64,000 bases of DNA, taken from Przewalskia tangutica (lineage: Eukaryota > Streptophyta > Magnoliopsida > Solanales > Solanaceae). The notes beneath the pieces are model-generated. The model saw nothing but the letters and a program-made list of their open reading frames with translations. It was not told where the DNA came from and did no database searches. Shown here piece by piece: positions 23,860-34,977 of the stretch (positions are counted from its first letter, which is position 1; each line of letters begins with the position of its first letter). The position numbers were made by a program, and so were the translations under genes. The stretch spans positions 19,901,501-19,965,500 of the forward strand of contig CM056736.1 in assembly GCA_029844215.1 (NCBI GenBank). Direction: 5' to 3'.

Positions 23860-24553
23860 ATTGTCAACTTCGAAAGCACTAATTTGGAAGGAAGCTACAA
23901 ATAAAGAAATAAACTCCATCAGATAAAGCCATACTTGTGTGATGGTTGATCTTCCTCCGAGAAAAGAACCTTTGGGTTGTAAAAGTGGATACTCAAATTG
24001 AGTATGAAGTAGATGGATCTATTGACGAGTATTAGCCCTCGGCTACTTGGACATGTGCTCATCTGTGAATAGCTTAACATCCAGGGCTACCGTAGTCTTG
24101 CATGACATGGATGTTGAGACAACCTTCCTAACCGGAAAGTTGGGTTGGTGGACTGTTGGGCTTCTTCTTGAACTTCTTCTTTTGTCCCTGAAATGTTTAC
24201 ATTTTGGTCATGGACTACTATCGAAGGGTTTCTCCTTTATTGAGTGTGGCAAACGTGTCTACATGAGAGGTAAATCTGACTCGTTCATGATATGTCTTTA
24301 TGTAGACGACAAGTTGATCAGATGAAGTAGTCCTAGTTTGATCCTAGAGACTATGAGTACGTTGAAATTATATTTCGACATGAAAGACAAGGGTATTGCA
24401 GAGGACATCTTAGAAATTGGAATTTCTAAGACAGTTAACGGGCTGGTCTAATTCCAAACTCATTTGTGAGGTGTTTGACAATCTCGTTGAAGTCACTAAT
24501 GGATATGAATCATAGAAGTGATTGGAATTGTGGTGCACCCATTTACCAGGAGA
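23860..24553 (+). pseudogene. Copia reverse transcriptase remnant of C2, cut by the nested element
   Basis: The RT start KEATNKEI is visible near 23890. The block VVLHDMDVETTFLTGKL near 24090 is the first catalytic Asp region, and MICLYVDDKLI near 24290 is the YVDD region with a Lys after it. KLYFDMKDKGIAEDILEIGIS follows. At 24554 the sequence stops at the GATAT target site of the inserted element and resumes at 31802. Confidence 0.8.
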
Positions 24554-24558
24554 GATAT

Positions 24559-25973
24559 TGATCGGTGTATTTTATATACACCTTTTGAGTCAGTTTTAGT
24601 TAGTCTTTTGTCTCGTTTTGCACATATAAGTGTCGTATTATGATAGTTTTCCTTTCTTTTGAGTCAAAGTGGTTAAAATGGCCAAATGGCGGAAAAGGAG
24701 CTAAAAGAGGGCAAAAGAGGAGATCCCAGAGCTAAAAACAGAGAAAGTGGCGAACGAGGCTGAAACCCAGACCGGCGCTGCCTCGAAGCGAGGCCGCGAC
24801 GCCACTATTCGAAGAGCAGAAGACCCAGCGCCGCGCGCCTCGCAGCCAGATGCAGGGCCGCAACGCCTAAACATCAGAAGCTACAGGAGTTGCAGTGGCC
24901 GCGCGCCTCGCATGCCAGATATCGGCCGCGGCGCCAAAACACCCGACGGATTGCAGAACTTCCGGTGCCGCGACGCTAGTCTGCAGGGCCGCGGCGCCGA
25001 CGCGGAAAAATTAGGTTTTTGGATGAAATTCTGGGTCAGGCCTGAAGGAAAAGAGGGAGGCGGTTTTCAGCCTATAAAAGGAGAACCCTAGGCAGTTTTT
25101 AAGGGTTCCCTTTCTTGCACAACACAAGGCTTCTTGCTTGGAGATTGAAGACCATAGTTTAGTAAATTCTTTTCCTTTTCTTTTCTTTATTTCAGTTTTT
25201 GTATGATGAACATGGGATTAGTTCTTGTCATGTCAATGGCTAGGAACTAATTCCTCTATAGGGCTTTCCATGTTGAATCTCTAGAAACTTATGTTATGAT
25301 TTAATGCATGCTTATGGTTATTCTTCTTCTTGTTGAGATCTATCCAATATTTGAGTTGAATTCTTGGTAATTAATTGACAACTAGTTATCACTATATGAT
25401 TTCTAATCGATTAGAAAGGGGATTGTGAATATCTTTGTAAGTTGGGTAGACATTCTTGGATTGGGGATGAAAATACCTCAATTATTTATGTAAGCGTTAA
25501 TGAGAGGCTTAAAACCCTAATTTTGCGCATTGTGCGTGACGGTTAACTAGGTTCTTGTTCTTAATCCTCCTATAGAGTTATCCTTATCAGAAAGGTAGGT
25601 AAGGTGCAATCTTTGAGGTTGAGTGTTTATATAACCCTAACGGGAGTATAAAACGATTTAGTGAACCTGTTTTCTCCAAAAGAAGAAGACCATAAGTTAT
25701 TGCATTAATAAGTAGCATAAGCGGATAGTGAGGAAACGTGGAAGCCCTATTCTCATCATCACTGAAGTAAACCCTTTTAGTTAAAATAACTTTTATAATT
25801 CTTAGTTATAAACAACAAATCCAAATATCAATTTACCAAATAGATACCAAAAAATAGATAGTTGGTAATTGAACCATAATCCTTGTGGACGATATTCGGT
25901 CTTATCAAGACTATACTACTTGTCACGATAACGTGCACTTGCGTTTAAAGTGTGTGCATCTTACCGCGCATCA
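24559..25973 (+). repeat. 5' LTR of the Athila-like element (1415 bp)
   Basis: It runs from TGATCGGTGTATTTTATATA to CCGCGCATCA. A GC-rich array of GGCGCC/CCGCGG palindromes spans 24760-25018, followed by a TATA box CCTATAAAAGG at 25071-25081. The other copies of this LTR differ mostly inside the GC array. Confidence 0.9.
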
Positions 25974-25978
25974 AGTTT

Positions 25979-25997
25979 TTGGCGCCGTTGCCGGGGA
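25979..25997 (+). other. Primer binding site (tRNA-Asp type)
   Basis: TTGGCGCCGTTGCCGGGGA begins five bases after the LTR. This is the known primer site of Athila/Calypso-type elements. Confidence 0.9.
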
Positions 25998-26157
25998 TTA
26001 GGCATAGTTCAATATCAAATTTGTCTATTTTTAATTTCTAATTTGGTTTTTAATTTTAATTTTTATTTTTAATTTTTACGTTTTTTTTATTATTTTTGGA
26101 AAATTCGAGGTACCGTGAGTGGTTGTTTGTTTTTGATCTATTTCAGGAATTCCGTTT

Positions 26158-27980
26158 ATGCGAAGGAGAAGAGGAGCAGACACTCTTGTTCCCTTCAATC
26201 CAGAGATTGAGAAAACCTGCAAACAGAACAGAAAGAATCAGCGGATTGCAACTTTGATAGAAATGGACGGTGCTCAAAACAATAACATGATGAGAGAAGG
26301 GTTAGGTGAAAATCAACATAACCCAGGAATGCCTCGGCAAGTACGATGGGCGTGGAGGAGAGAGAGTCCAAATCCAGCCAGAAAGAAGTTTGGGGGACTA
26401 TGTGCTGCCAAGAGTGAATGGAGCACAAACATGCATTAGGTTCCCTGCAATAGGAGCCAACAACTTCGAGATAAAACCGGCGATTCTGAGCATGGTACAG
26501 CACACAGTGCAATTTGGAGGACTGCCATCGGAGGATCCACATATGCACATAGCTAATTTCTTGGAGCTATGTGCAACTTTCAGATATAACGGCGTTACTG
26601 ATGATGCCGTCAGATTGAGGCTCTTTCCCTTCTCACTCAGGGATAGAGCAAAAGTATGGTTGAATTCCCTGCCGGCCGATTCAATTTTTACATGGCAAGA
26701 GATGGCACAGAAATTCCTAGCCAAGTTCTTTCCCCCGTGTAAAGCAGCAAAACTGAGAGGGGAGTTGAACAACTTCTACCAAGCAGATGGAGAGTCCTTA
26801 TATGAAGCTTGGAAAAGGTTCAAAGATCTACAGAGAAAGTGCCCACACCATTGCATTGAGTTGTGGAACTTGGTCCACATCTTCTACAACGGCCGAGCAA
26901 AGACAACCAGAACCATTATAGATGCGGCGTGGTGGAGCATTCATGAGGAAAGCGACCCACGACGCCATGCGAGCTATTAGAAGATATGGCCACCAACAAC
27001 CATGTCACGGAAGAGAGGTCGACAAGTGGGAGAAGAATGGGAGTCCACGAAATAGATGCTATTCTCGCCTTGAACGCCCAAGTGGCCCTTTTTAGAGAAA
27101 CGATTGCGGCAACATACGATGTCGAAATGCGGTGCAGATGCCTAAAGTCGTGAAATATGTGGCCCACATACATTTGACAGTGTCCTTGGTGATCCCAACA
27201 ATATACCAATGGAGCGGCAGAGTGTCGGGCCATAGGTAATTATCGTGAGGCAGCAACAACCCCTACTCCAACACTTTTAATCCGGTGGAGGAACCACCAA
27301 ATTTCTCATGGAGAGGAGACCGAGCGCAGAAAAAGACCGTAACCAGCAGAACCAATACGAGGCAACAGAATCAATACGAGGGCGCAGAACCAGACCGTAA
27401 CAGCAGAATCCAATACCAAGGGCAACAGAATCAATACGAGGGCAGCAGAACCAATACAGGGGCGATGCAGAACCAGATGCGAATCAGCCGCTTCATTCAA
27501 GCCCCACAGCAATTCCAATGCACCGGTTCAAAGAAGAAAAGCGACGAGTGGCGGCAAAGACTTGCCAACGCCTGCACCCGTTCCTAGCGAAGCTAGATCC
27601 TCATTCGGGAACTTGGAAACTCAAGTGGTCACTAGTAAAGCAGAAAACAGAGCCACGAGGACATTGCCAAGCAACACAGAGGTAAATCGAAGGAGCAATG
27701 CGAGCGGTGCAATTGAGAAGCGGCAACAGTTGGAGCGATCATCGCAAACGATGGTTGAGAAGAAGGCAGAGTTAGAAAAAGAGAAGGTGATTGAGCCCAG
27801 CCCTGTAGTAGAGAAAGCTCCGGAGAAGGAATATACAGAGAAGATCCCTTTCCCCCAGAGACTACAGCGAAAGGCGGTTGATAAACAATTCTCCAAATTT
27901 TTGGAGACATTCAGGAAGCTGCATATCAACATACCTTTCATAGAGGCATTAGAGCGGATGCCTCCTATTTCAAGTTTATG
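26158..27980 (+). pseudogene. Athila-type gag of the nested element, frameshifted
   Basis: Frame 26158-26439 opens the protein (MRRRRGADTLVPFN). Another frame, 26306-26980, carries the gag core: FEIKPAILSMVQ, GLPSEDPHMHIANFLELC, RLRLFPFSLRDRAKVWLNSL, FLAKFFPPCKAAKLR, LYEAWKRFKDLQRKCPHH. A knuckle-like CGGPH is eroded near 27160. Frame 27562-27981 gives the C-terminal part (PFPQRLQRKAVDKQFSKFLE, FRKLHINIPFIEALERM). At least three frame changes separate these pieces. A Gln/Asn/Arg-rich stretch with repeated NQYEGA-like words lies at 27340-27480. Confidence 0.85.
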
Positions 27981-28019
27981 AAGGAGATCTTGGGGAAGAA
28001 GAAAAGGCGTGAGTACGAA

Positions 28020-28440
28020 ATAGTAGCACTAATGTAAGAGTGTAGTGATATCTTGCGTAAAAGTTGCCACCAAAGTTAAAAGATCGAGGAGCTTTACACT
28101 ACCTTGCGGTGGGCGGGGTAACTTGCAACAGAGCTCATGTGATTTAGGGGCAAGTATAAATCTCACGCCTTATCGATTTAAAAGATTGAGTTGGGTGAGG
28201 CCAAACCAACCACGATAAGCTTTCAGAATCGCCGACGGGGCGATGGTTCATCCAAGAGGCAAGATTGAGGACGTGATTGTGAAAGTAGGAAAATTTTTCT
28301 TTCCTGCAGACTTCCTCATTCTTGATATGGAAGAAGACGCGGACATCCCTATCATATTGGGGAGGTCATTCCTAGCAACGGGGAGAGCGTTGATTGATGT
28401 TGAAAGATGAGAGTTAACATTAAGGGTGGAGAATGAAGAA
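28020..28440 (+). pseudogene. Retroviral-type aspartic protease of the nested element
   Basis: The active-site block DLGASINL is at 28141-28164; plant Athila/Tat proteases use DLG where retroviruses use DSG or DTG. It is preceded by KLPPKLKDRGALHYL near 28060 and followed, after a frameshift near 28200, by MVHPRGKIEDVIVKVGKFF and DADIPIILGRSFLATGRA (28345-28400). The enzyme would mature Gag. It is the last pol function present in the element. Confidence 0.85.
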
Positions 28441-28718
28441 ATGGTGTTTAAAGTTTTTAAACACGTCATTGAGCCACCAACAATGAGTGGGTGCTTTGCA
28501 ATCAGCACCATCAAACCCCCATGCGAGCCAATACAAGTCAACCAAAGAGCGATGAGCCCAAAGCGGCATGGTTTCTTTGAAATGCCACTAAAGGAGGTAA
28601 GTATTCTGAACTCCCCATCGATAATGCTAAGAAGAAAAAGAAAACGCCAAATGTGGAGGAAATGGATTGGTTGGGGGCTTAATCCACCCCAGGGTTATTA
28701 AGGCTAAGGAACTTGCGT
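28441..28718 (+). pseudogene. Short post-protease tail
   Basis: The frame 28426-28701 continues the text that follows the Athila-type protease (ENEEMVFKVFKHVIEPPTM) and then runs into unassigned sequence, ending at 28701. In full elements RT would start soon after. Here the conserved 3' motif follows directly. Confidence 0.6.
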
Positions 28719-28767
28719 CCGGCTAAAAGACGTTAAAGACAGCGCTACTTGGGAGGCAACCCAATGT
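28719..28767 (+). other. Conserved Athila/Tat-type 3' motif
   Basis: GACGTTAAAGACAGCGCTAC followed by TTGGGAGGCAACCCAATGT matches the motif that full Athila/Tat elements carry well downstream of integrase. Its position right behind protease marks the RT-integrase deletion. Confidence 0.6.
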
Positions 28768-28899
28768 TTTTAATTATGTTATTTTAATTTCTGTCTTTAT
28801 TTTATTTTATTCTGTCTAAGAACAGTCTCACGGTCTTGGGATCTTGTGTTTGTGTTGTGTTGACAGGTGAAAGCCAAGGATTTGGAAGGTGAAAACCGA

Positions 28900-30413
28900 A
28901 GAGGAGCAAAGGATCTCCAGAAAATCGCCAGAGCACCGCGGCGCCAAAAAATCAGAAGACGCTCAGAAATCTGAGCGCCACGGCTCCCATTTGCAGGGCC
29001 GCAGCGCAGGAAGTTCAGAACCAGCACAGGAGTTTGGGCGTAGTGGCGCCCATTTGCAGGGCCGCGGCGCCACAACGGCAAATATGAATTCTGGAAGACA
29101 CCCTGATCCGAAGGCCCTATCGCCAAATTAAACACCAAAAGCTCTCCTCCCCTCACGGAATTCAAAGTATTAGCCACCACCACCATTTTAGCCAAAGTTT
29201 GTAAGTGTCTTATTTCTTTTACTGTCTTTGAGTCTACACACATTGGGGACAATGTGTATTTAAGTTTGGGGGTGTTTTATTTGTGTCATGTTATGTTTTA
29301 TTTAAGTCTTTTATTTGTGTCATGTTATGTTTTATTTAAGTCTTTTATTGTTTTTATGTATTTTTGAGTCACAATTTTTTTTTTTGAGTCATAATTGTCT
29401 GTCAAAGATCATGTATGTTGTAGTTGCTAGAAACACCTAGTGAAGTAAGGTAGAATAATGTAACGGAATTAAAGCAACTATCTAAACACCTAAGTTAGAT
29501 ATGCCAAAAACTCACAGAATCTGTCTAGTTGGAGTTTTTTGCTTGAGTTATGCATGCTAAATGATAAATACTTATGTGTTTTGATTGCTTGCTATTTGAG
29601 GCGAAATAGTTAGGATATGCATGTTAGGGAGATGACTCAAGCATTTTTTTGATAACCAATTCTTACCATTCTTTTCTATCCCGAACTTTAAAAGTATCCC
29701 TAGTCAGCCCCATTGAGCCTAAAAATTGAAACTTCTTCTTTGACACCCCATATTCCCACAGATTGTGTCATAAGTAAAAATGTGAAGTAGTGGAATCAAT
29801 TGTGTTAAAAAAAGAGACAAAAAGAGTGAATGAGTTTGTTGCACCCCAATAATAAAGTAATAAGAAACAGGCAAAAGCCTAAGTTTGGGGGTGTTTGTCA
29901 TCATTATATACTTCACTCTCCCAAAACAAAAGAGGGAAAAGATAGAATCGAAGTGAAGGAAAGAAAAAGAAAAAAAAAAAAAGGAAATACTGAAAAGCTG
30001 AAGAGCTTATGGTATACGAAATGAGCCTAAATTGCCTATTTTTACCTACCTATACCTAAGCCTACATTGCAACCCTTAAAGTCCTGAAGATCTCTTTTAT
30101 GCATATCCAGGATTAGTGGAGAATAGCAAGTAAGCATGCCATAGGATTTTTGAATTTAAATGCATGATTTAGTATATTGACTTCCATTAAAGCATGATAA
30201 TATGAGTTTGCGAAATATCTAGCTTAATGTGCTAAAATGTCATGCTATATGTTCCTGCATATTATTTTGCTAACCTTCATGTTTTCTAGTTAACACTAAT
30301 GCAGCAAAAGTGATCAATGTCAGTGAGTCTTTTATTTTTCGTTTCTTTGAGTCTTTTATTTCTTTCTTTCTATCTTTGCTCGAGGGCGAGCAAAGGTTAA
30401 GTTTGGGGGTATT
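28900..30413 (+). other. Non-coding 3' region of the Athila-like element with repeated polypurine motifs
   Basis: The region has a GC-rich array at 28920-29090, a 34 bp tandem duplication (29277-29345, TTTGTGTCATGTTATGTTTT phrase), and three copies of AAGTTTGGGGG at 29262, 29881 and 30399. The last lies just before the 3' LTR and is the polypurine tract. No ORF here looks real. Confidence 0.7.
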
Positions 30414-31796
30414 TGATCGGTGTATTTTATATACACCTTTTGAGTCAGTTTTAGTTAGTCTTTTGTCCCGTTTTGCACATATAAGTGTCGTATTAGGATA
30501 GTTTTCCTTTCTTTTGAGTCAAAGTGGTTAAAATGGCCAAATGGCGGAAAAGGAGCTAAAAGAGGGCAAAAGAGGAGATCCCAGAGCTAAAAACAGAGAA
30601 AGTGGCGAACGAGGCTGATCGAAGCGAGGCGCGGCGCCACTATTCGAAGAGGCTGCGAAGACCCAGTACGCGGCGCCTCGCAGCCAGATGCAGGCGGCGC
30701 CTAAACATCAGAAGCTACAGAGTTTCAGCGGCGCTACCGAGCAGATATCGGGCCGCGCGCAAAACACCCGACGGATTGCAGAACTTCCGCGCCAAGGTGC
30801 GATCTGCGCAGGCAGCGCCGACGCGGAAAAATTAGGTTTTTGGACGAAATGCAGGCGGGCTCAAGGAAAAGAGGGAGGCGGTTTTCAGCCTATAAAAGGA
30901 GAACCCTAGGCAGTTTTTAAGGGTTCCCTTTCTTGCACAACACAAGACTTCTTGCTTGGAGATTGGAGACCATAGTTTAGTAAATTCTTTTCCTTTTCTT
31001 TTCTTTATTTCAGTTTTTGTATGATGAACATGGGATTAGTTCTTGTCATGTCAATGGCTAGGAACTAATTCCTCTATAGGGCTTTCTATGTTGAATCTCT
31101 AGAAACTTATGTTATGATTTAATGCATGCTTATGGTTATTCTTCTTCTTGTTGAGATCTATCCAATAGTTGAGTTGAATTCTTGGTAATTAATTGACAAC
31201 TAGTTATCACTATATGATTTTTAATCAGATTCCGAAAGGGGGGGATTGTGAATATGCTGTAAGTTGGGTAGACATTCTTGGATTAGGGATGAAAATACCT
31301 CAATTATTTATGTAACGTTAATGAGAGGCTTAAAAACCCTAATTTTGCGCATTGTGTGTGACGGTTAACTAGGTTCTTGTTCTTAATCCTCCTATAGAGT
31401 TATCCTTATCACCGAAAGGTAGGTAAGGTGCAATACTGGGGTTGAGTGTTTATATAACCCTAACGGGAGTATAAAACGATTTAGTGAACCTGCTTTCTCC
31501 AAAAGAAGAAGACCATAAGTTATTGCATTAATAAGTAGCATAAGCGGATAGTGAGGAAACGTGGAAGCCCTATTCTCATTATCACTGAAGTAAACTCTTT
31601 TAGTTAAAATAGCTTTTATAATTCTTAGTTATAAACAACAAATCCAAATATCAATTTACCAAATAGATACCAAAAAATAGATAGTTGGTAATTGAACCCT
31701 AATCCTTGTGGACGATATTCGGTCTTATCAAGACTATACTACTTGTCACGATAACGTGCACTTGCGTTTAAAGTGTGTGCATCTTACCGCGCATCA
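30414..31796 (+). repeat. 3' LTR of the Athila-like element (1383 bp)
   Basis: It is close to the 5' LTR along most of its length, with the TATA box at about 30890-30900. The GC array at 30600-30830 is shortened and altered by many small deletions. The end CGCATCA is followed by the GATAT duplication. Confidence 0.9.
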
Positions 31797-31801
31797 GATA
31801 T

Positions 31802-32999
31802 GCACAGGTCACATGTAGTTCAATCTATTTTACACGCTACAACTAACCTGGTATCGACTTATAAAGTAGATCAGTTGAACTAAAGTTCACTGGAATTGAT
31901 AGAATGCGTTAAAACAGATATGCCGATATCTGAAATATTCGCTTATCTACGAATTATGGTAGTCGGGATGTCCATCGGTTCTGGGAGAACACAGTGGTGC
32001 AAACTGGACATCGGATTTGAAGAACACCAAAGCCCTAAGTGGATGTGTATGATGTGTCTCTGAAAAACCTCTAAGCAAATTTGCATCGGCCGATTTGTGA
32101 TGGAATCGGAATTTATAATTTTGGACAAATCATGAAAAAAAGTTGAGTAACTTCACGTCTCTTAGAGGATGTCCCTTATTGGGAGAAACCCGTGCCTTCG
32201 TCAGTTATACAGTGTGAGGGCACGGATGACGGCATCTGGACAGTTTAGTCAGAGACATAAGACCGTTGGAAGTTGATCATCACAGGTGACACTTCATTGA
32301 TTAATAATCAAAGGATATGACTGATCCTTTAACTAAAGGACTACCCGAAGATCAAGATTTCTGCCTGTCTAGGGGAATAGGCGTTAAACCCAAACAATAA
32401 GAACTGATACGGTGGAAACCCAACCTTATTGACTGGAGATCCCATGAATTAGGTTCAATGGGAAACCTAAATCGTAAAGGTTCAGTTGAGCGCTTCGGTG
32501 GAAGCAAAAGCACTTCGGATGATGATTTCTGTAAAGAAACAGGAATCCAAAATCGTTCCCATGATATACCTTAAAGTGCTACATGGATGGTGGGTATAGG
32601 TTAAGTTTCTAAAACCTGTCATGATCTTCACCGGTTGAGGTTAGGTTTGGGGAAACTTTTAATGACGTTTAACACTTGTGAAGTGGGGTATAGAAGAATA
32701 TCTTGTAGGAGACTACCTATTTAAGTGCGAGGATAGTCCGCCTCAAATGAACGCACTTAAGAATCCAAAAAGTGTCCACGACCACAACGGACAAAACATA
32801 AGAAGAACAGAGTAAGGAAAGTTGTTGTGTTGGTACCATTGTCTTGGCTTACACTAAATAGTGACGGTTCAAGATATCTTCACCACACAGTAAGTAAGTC
32901 TGATGATATTCAACTATGGAAGGTTCAAAGCTAAGGCTACCTATCTAGATACAACATCGGTCCGCCGTGAGTGCACCAAAATCTCTTTCAATAGGGGGT
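31802..32999 (+). pseudogene. Copia RNase H end and 3' untranslated part of C2
   Basis: The text resumes the C2 pol after the nested element. I can read the C-terminal block DPLTKGLPEDQDFCLSRGI near 32320-32380, which is the typical end of copia pol. RNase H itself is barely recognisable through stops. The remainder to 32999 is non-coding and ends in the polypurine stretch AATAGGGGG directly before an LTR start. Confidence 0.65.
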
Positions 33000-33494
33000 T
33001 GTTGGAAATTTACTAATGTTGAATTAAGTTTAACCCATTATTTATGACTCGAACAATTAGGATCCCACACGTCGAAAAATGTAGTTCCCACACACGTACA
33101 CTCGTAGTGCCAATTATCATAAATTTCATTAGTGAGAGATATTGGTACGTAAGTAAATATTCGAGACGTAAAATGATGGATGGTCGTTGGTTAAATGACG
33201 AGTATTAATGAAGGAAGAAGTGTACGAAGTGTAAAATTGAAACGGTCGAAAAGAGTTATACAGATCATGAGCCGGGGCTCCACCATCCCGGCCGCGGACG
33301 TTTGTTCGCGGTAGCTCGGAGGCGCGGCGCACTGCGGCGTCGCCATGGCGCCCGAAATGAGCGGTACTACCAGGCGATGTAATGCGGCGATGAAAGTCCA
33401 AAAGTTTGGCTGATTGTGGGGACGTTTTGGGGCATTCAAATGTCAGTTTTTCCTCCATAAGTCAGTCATTATTTGGATGCATTATTGGATGATT
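33000..33494 (+). repeat. Partial LTR copy 2a of C2
   Basis: It starts TGTTGGAAATT right after the polypurine tract, as a normal 3' LTR would, and follows the C2 LTR for about 495 bp. It stops at GGATGATTGTAA, where 5'-flank sequence begins. Its GC array (33268-33400) differs strongly from that of the other LTR copies. Confidence 0.8.
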
Positions 33495-33518
33495 GTAATA
33501 TTTTATGGAGATAGTATT
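33495..33518 (+). repeat. 24 bp copy of the C2 5' flank between two LTR copies
   Basis: The 24 bases from GTAATATTTTATGG to GATAGTATT equal 20560-20583, the host sequence directly left of C2 including its GTATT target site. Such flank sequence should not occur inside the element. Confidence 0.9.
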
Positions 33519-34494
33519 TATTGGAAATTTACTAATGTGGAATTAAGTTTAACCCAGTATTTATGACTCGAACAATTGAGATCCACACGTCGGAAATGTA
33601 GTTTCCACACACGTGCATTCGTATTGCCAAAAATCGTAAATTTTACTAGTGAAGGAGATATTAGTACGTAAGTAAATGTTTGGGACATAAAATGATGGAC
33701 GGTCGTTGGTTAAATGACGAGTGTTCCACGTTGGTAAATGAAGGAAGAAGTGTACGAAGTGTTCCAATGGTTGAGCCGCGGCGTTTGGTTGGCAGTAGCT
33801 ACTAGAGCCGCGACGCTACCCAAGTAGTGTATGTGCGACGAAAGTTCAAACATTTAGCTGATTATAGGGACGTTTTGGGGCATTCAAATGTCAGTTTTTC
33901 CTTCATAAACTAGCCATTATTTGGATGCATTATTGGCTGATTGTAACCTCTCAATTAAGTGTCATTACATGGCTATTGAAAGTCATTAGTTGGCTAGTGG
34001 AGAGGTCATCTTCCTAGCACTATAAATTGAGGTATTTGGCTCAATTATTGGATATTTCACACTAGAAATACACTTGAAAGACTTGCAACACATGCAAAGT
34101 TCTGAAAATCTTCTTCCTCTCTAGTATTCTTTCACACACTCAAAGGTTCTTCTTTTAGCAAACACTTGAGTTTCCTTTCCTCATTTGTTTGATGTTGTTT
34201 TATCTTAAGAAACAATTGCCCATTAAACGTAAAAGGATATATACGGAGAAATCTTGTCTTAAGGACAGAGTGCTAACACTCAACTCAACACAGTTGTAAC
34301 AAGTAGGGATTTAATGTCTCTTGGTTTCTGGTTATCAAGATCTAGGAGTGTGCTGCAATTGGAACGAAGATCAAGAACTCAAAACTTGTTGTTGCCACAA
34401 TTCTTGTTGGCTACAAATTTGTTGCTTTGTAATTTCTATTGTTTACCCTTTCGAAACACTTATAATAATTTGTTACTATGCTCGTACATCAACA
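33519..34494 (+). repeat. LTR copy 2b of C2, flanked by GTATT on both sides
   Basis: It begins TATTGGAAATT (TG mutated to TA) and ends ATCAACA. GTATT precedes (33514-33518) and follows it (34495-34499), so on its own it looks like a solo LTR at the original insertion site. Confidence 0.85.
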
Positions 34495-34499
34495 GTATT

Positions 34500-34977
34500 T
34501 TGCTTGGTTATCACGATAAATATTGATTTGTACCCAATTTCACATCAAATAGATAAACACATGACATATATTTGCATCTAAATCCTGTCACTCAACTATG
34601 ATTGAATTATTACATATATAATCTCATCTTATTAGATTACTTGAGTATGATAAGTTGGAAAAATCTAATGTAAACACCAGGTGCTCATACTTATTTTACT
34701 ATTTAGCGCTCGACACTCCATTTGAAAATACCTAGCATAGGGATCGAAGAAAAGCCTCACAAATGATAAGTTACAAACCAAAATAACACAAGAAAGGTAC
34801 TAAACACAATACACATAATATAAATTTGCCAAAGGAATCGAAGAAAACCACACAAAAGTAGTTTTAATCCAAAACAACACCAATAGAAAAGGACTATACC
34901 AATACACACATAGTAGATAGAGACTTGGGAGAGGGGACGGGGGAGGCACACTAACATGAATTATATACATTTTGTTA
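34500..34977. other. 3' flank of the NSP2-like gene, nothing recognised
   Basis: AT-rich sequence without a convincing ORF or repeat. The first bases are host DNA next to the C2 insertion. Confidence 0.5.

Larger units (their letters stand above)
24559..31796 (+). mobile_element. Athila-like gag-protease element without RT (TR-GAG-like), complete with target duplication
   Basis: Two LTRs (24559-25973 and 30414-31796) bound a 4.4 kb interior. The flanks are a perfect GATAT duplication (24554-24558 and 31797-31801). The primer site is of the Athila/Tat type, complementary to tRNA-Asp. The interior holds gag, an aspartic protease and the conserved Athila-type 3' motif, with nothing between protease and that motif where RT, RNase H and integrase should be. 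Terminal-repeat elements with only gag are known in plants as TR-GAG. A second copy with the same architecture starts at 60089, so the deletion is inherited by a family rather than private to this copy. Confidence 0.9.
20584..34494 (+). mobile_element. Ty1/copia retrotransposon C2, split by an Athila-like element and with a rearranged 3' LTR
   Basis: The outer ends TGTTGGAAATT (20584) and ATCAACA (34494) are flanked by a perfect GTATT target duplication (20579-20583 and 34495-34499). Removing the nested element leaves about 6.7 kb with protease, integrase, RT and RNase H remnants in copia order on the plus strand. All frames are heavily mutated. The 3' side holds an extra partial LTR. Confidence 0.85.

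Noticed and set aside
24747..25091. ORFs rich in Arg/Ala/Pro in the Athila-like LTRs (also 30602-30909 and 60253-60623)
   Set aside because: They are translations of the GC-rich palindromic array upstream of the TATA box, with many indels between copies and no conserved frame.
28441..30413. A possible env or RT gene downstream of the protease in the Athila-like element
   Set aside because: No frame beyond about 90 codons and none of the RT, RNase H or integrase motifs appear on either strand.
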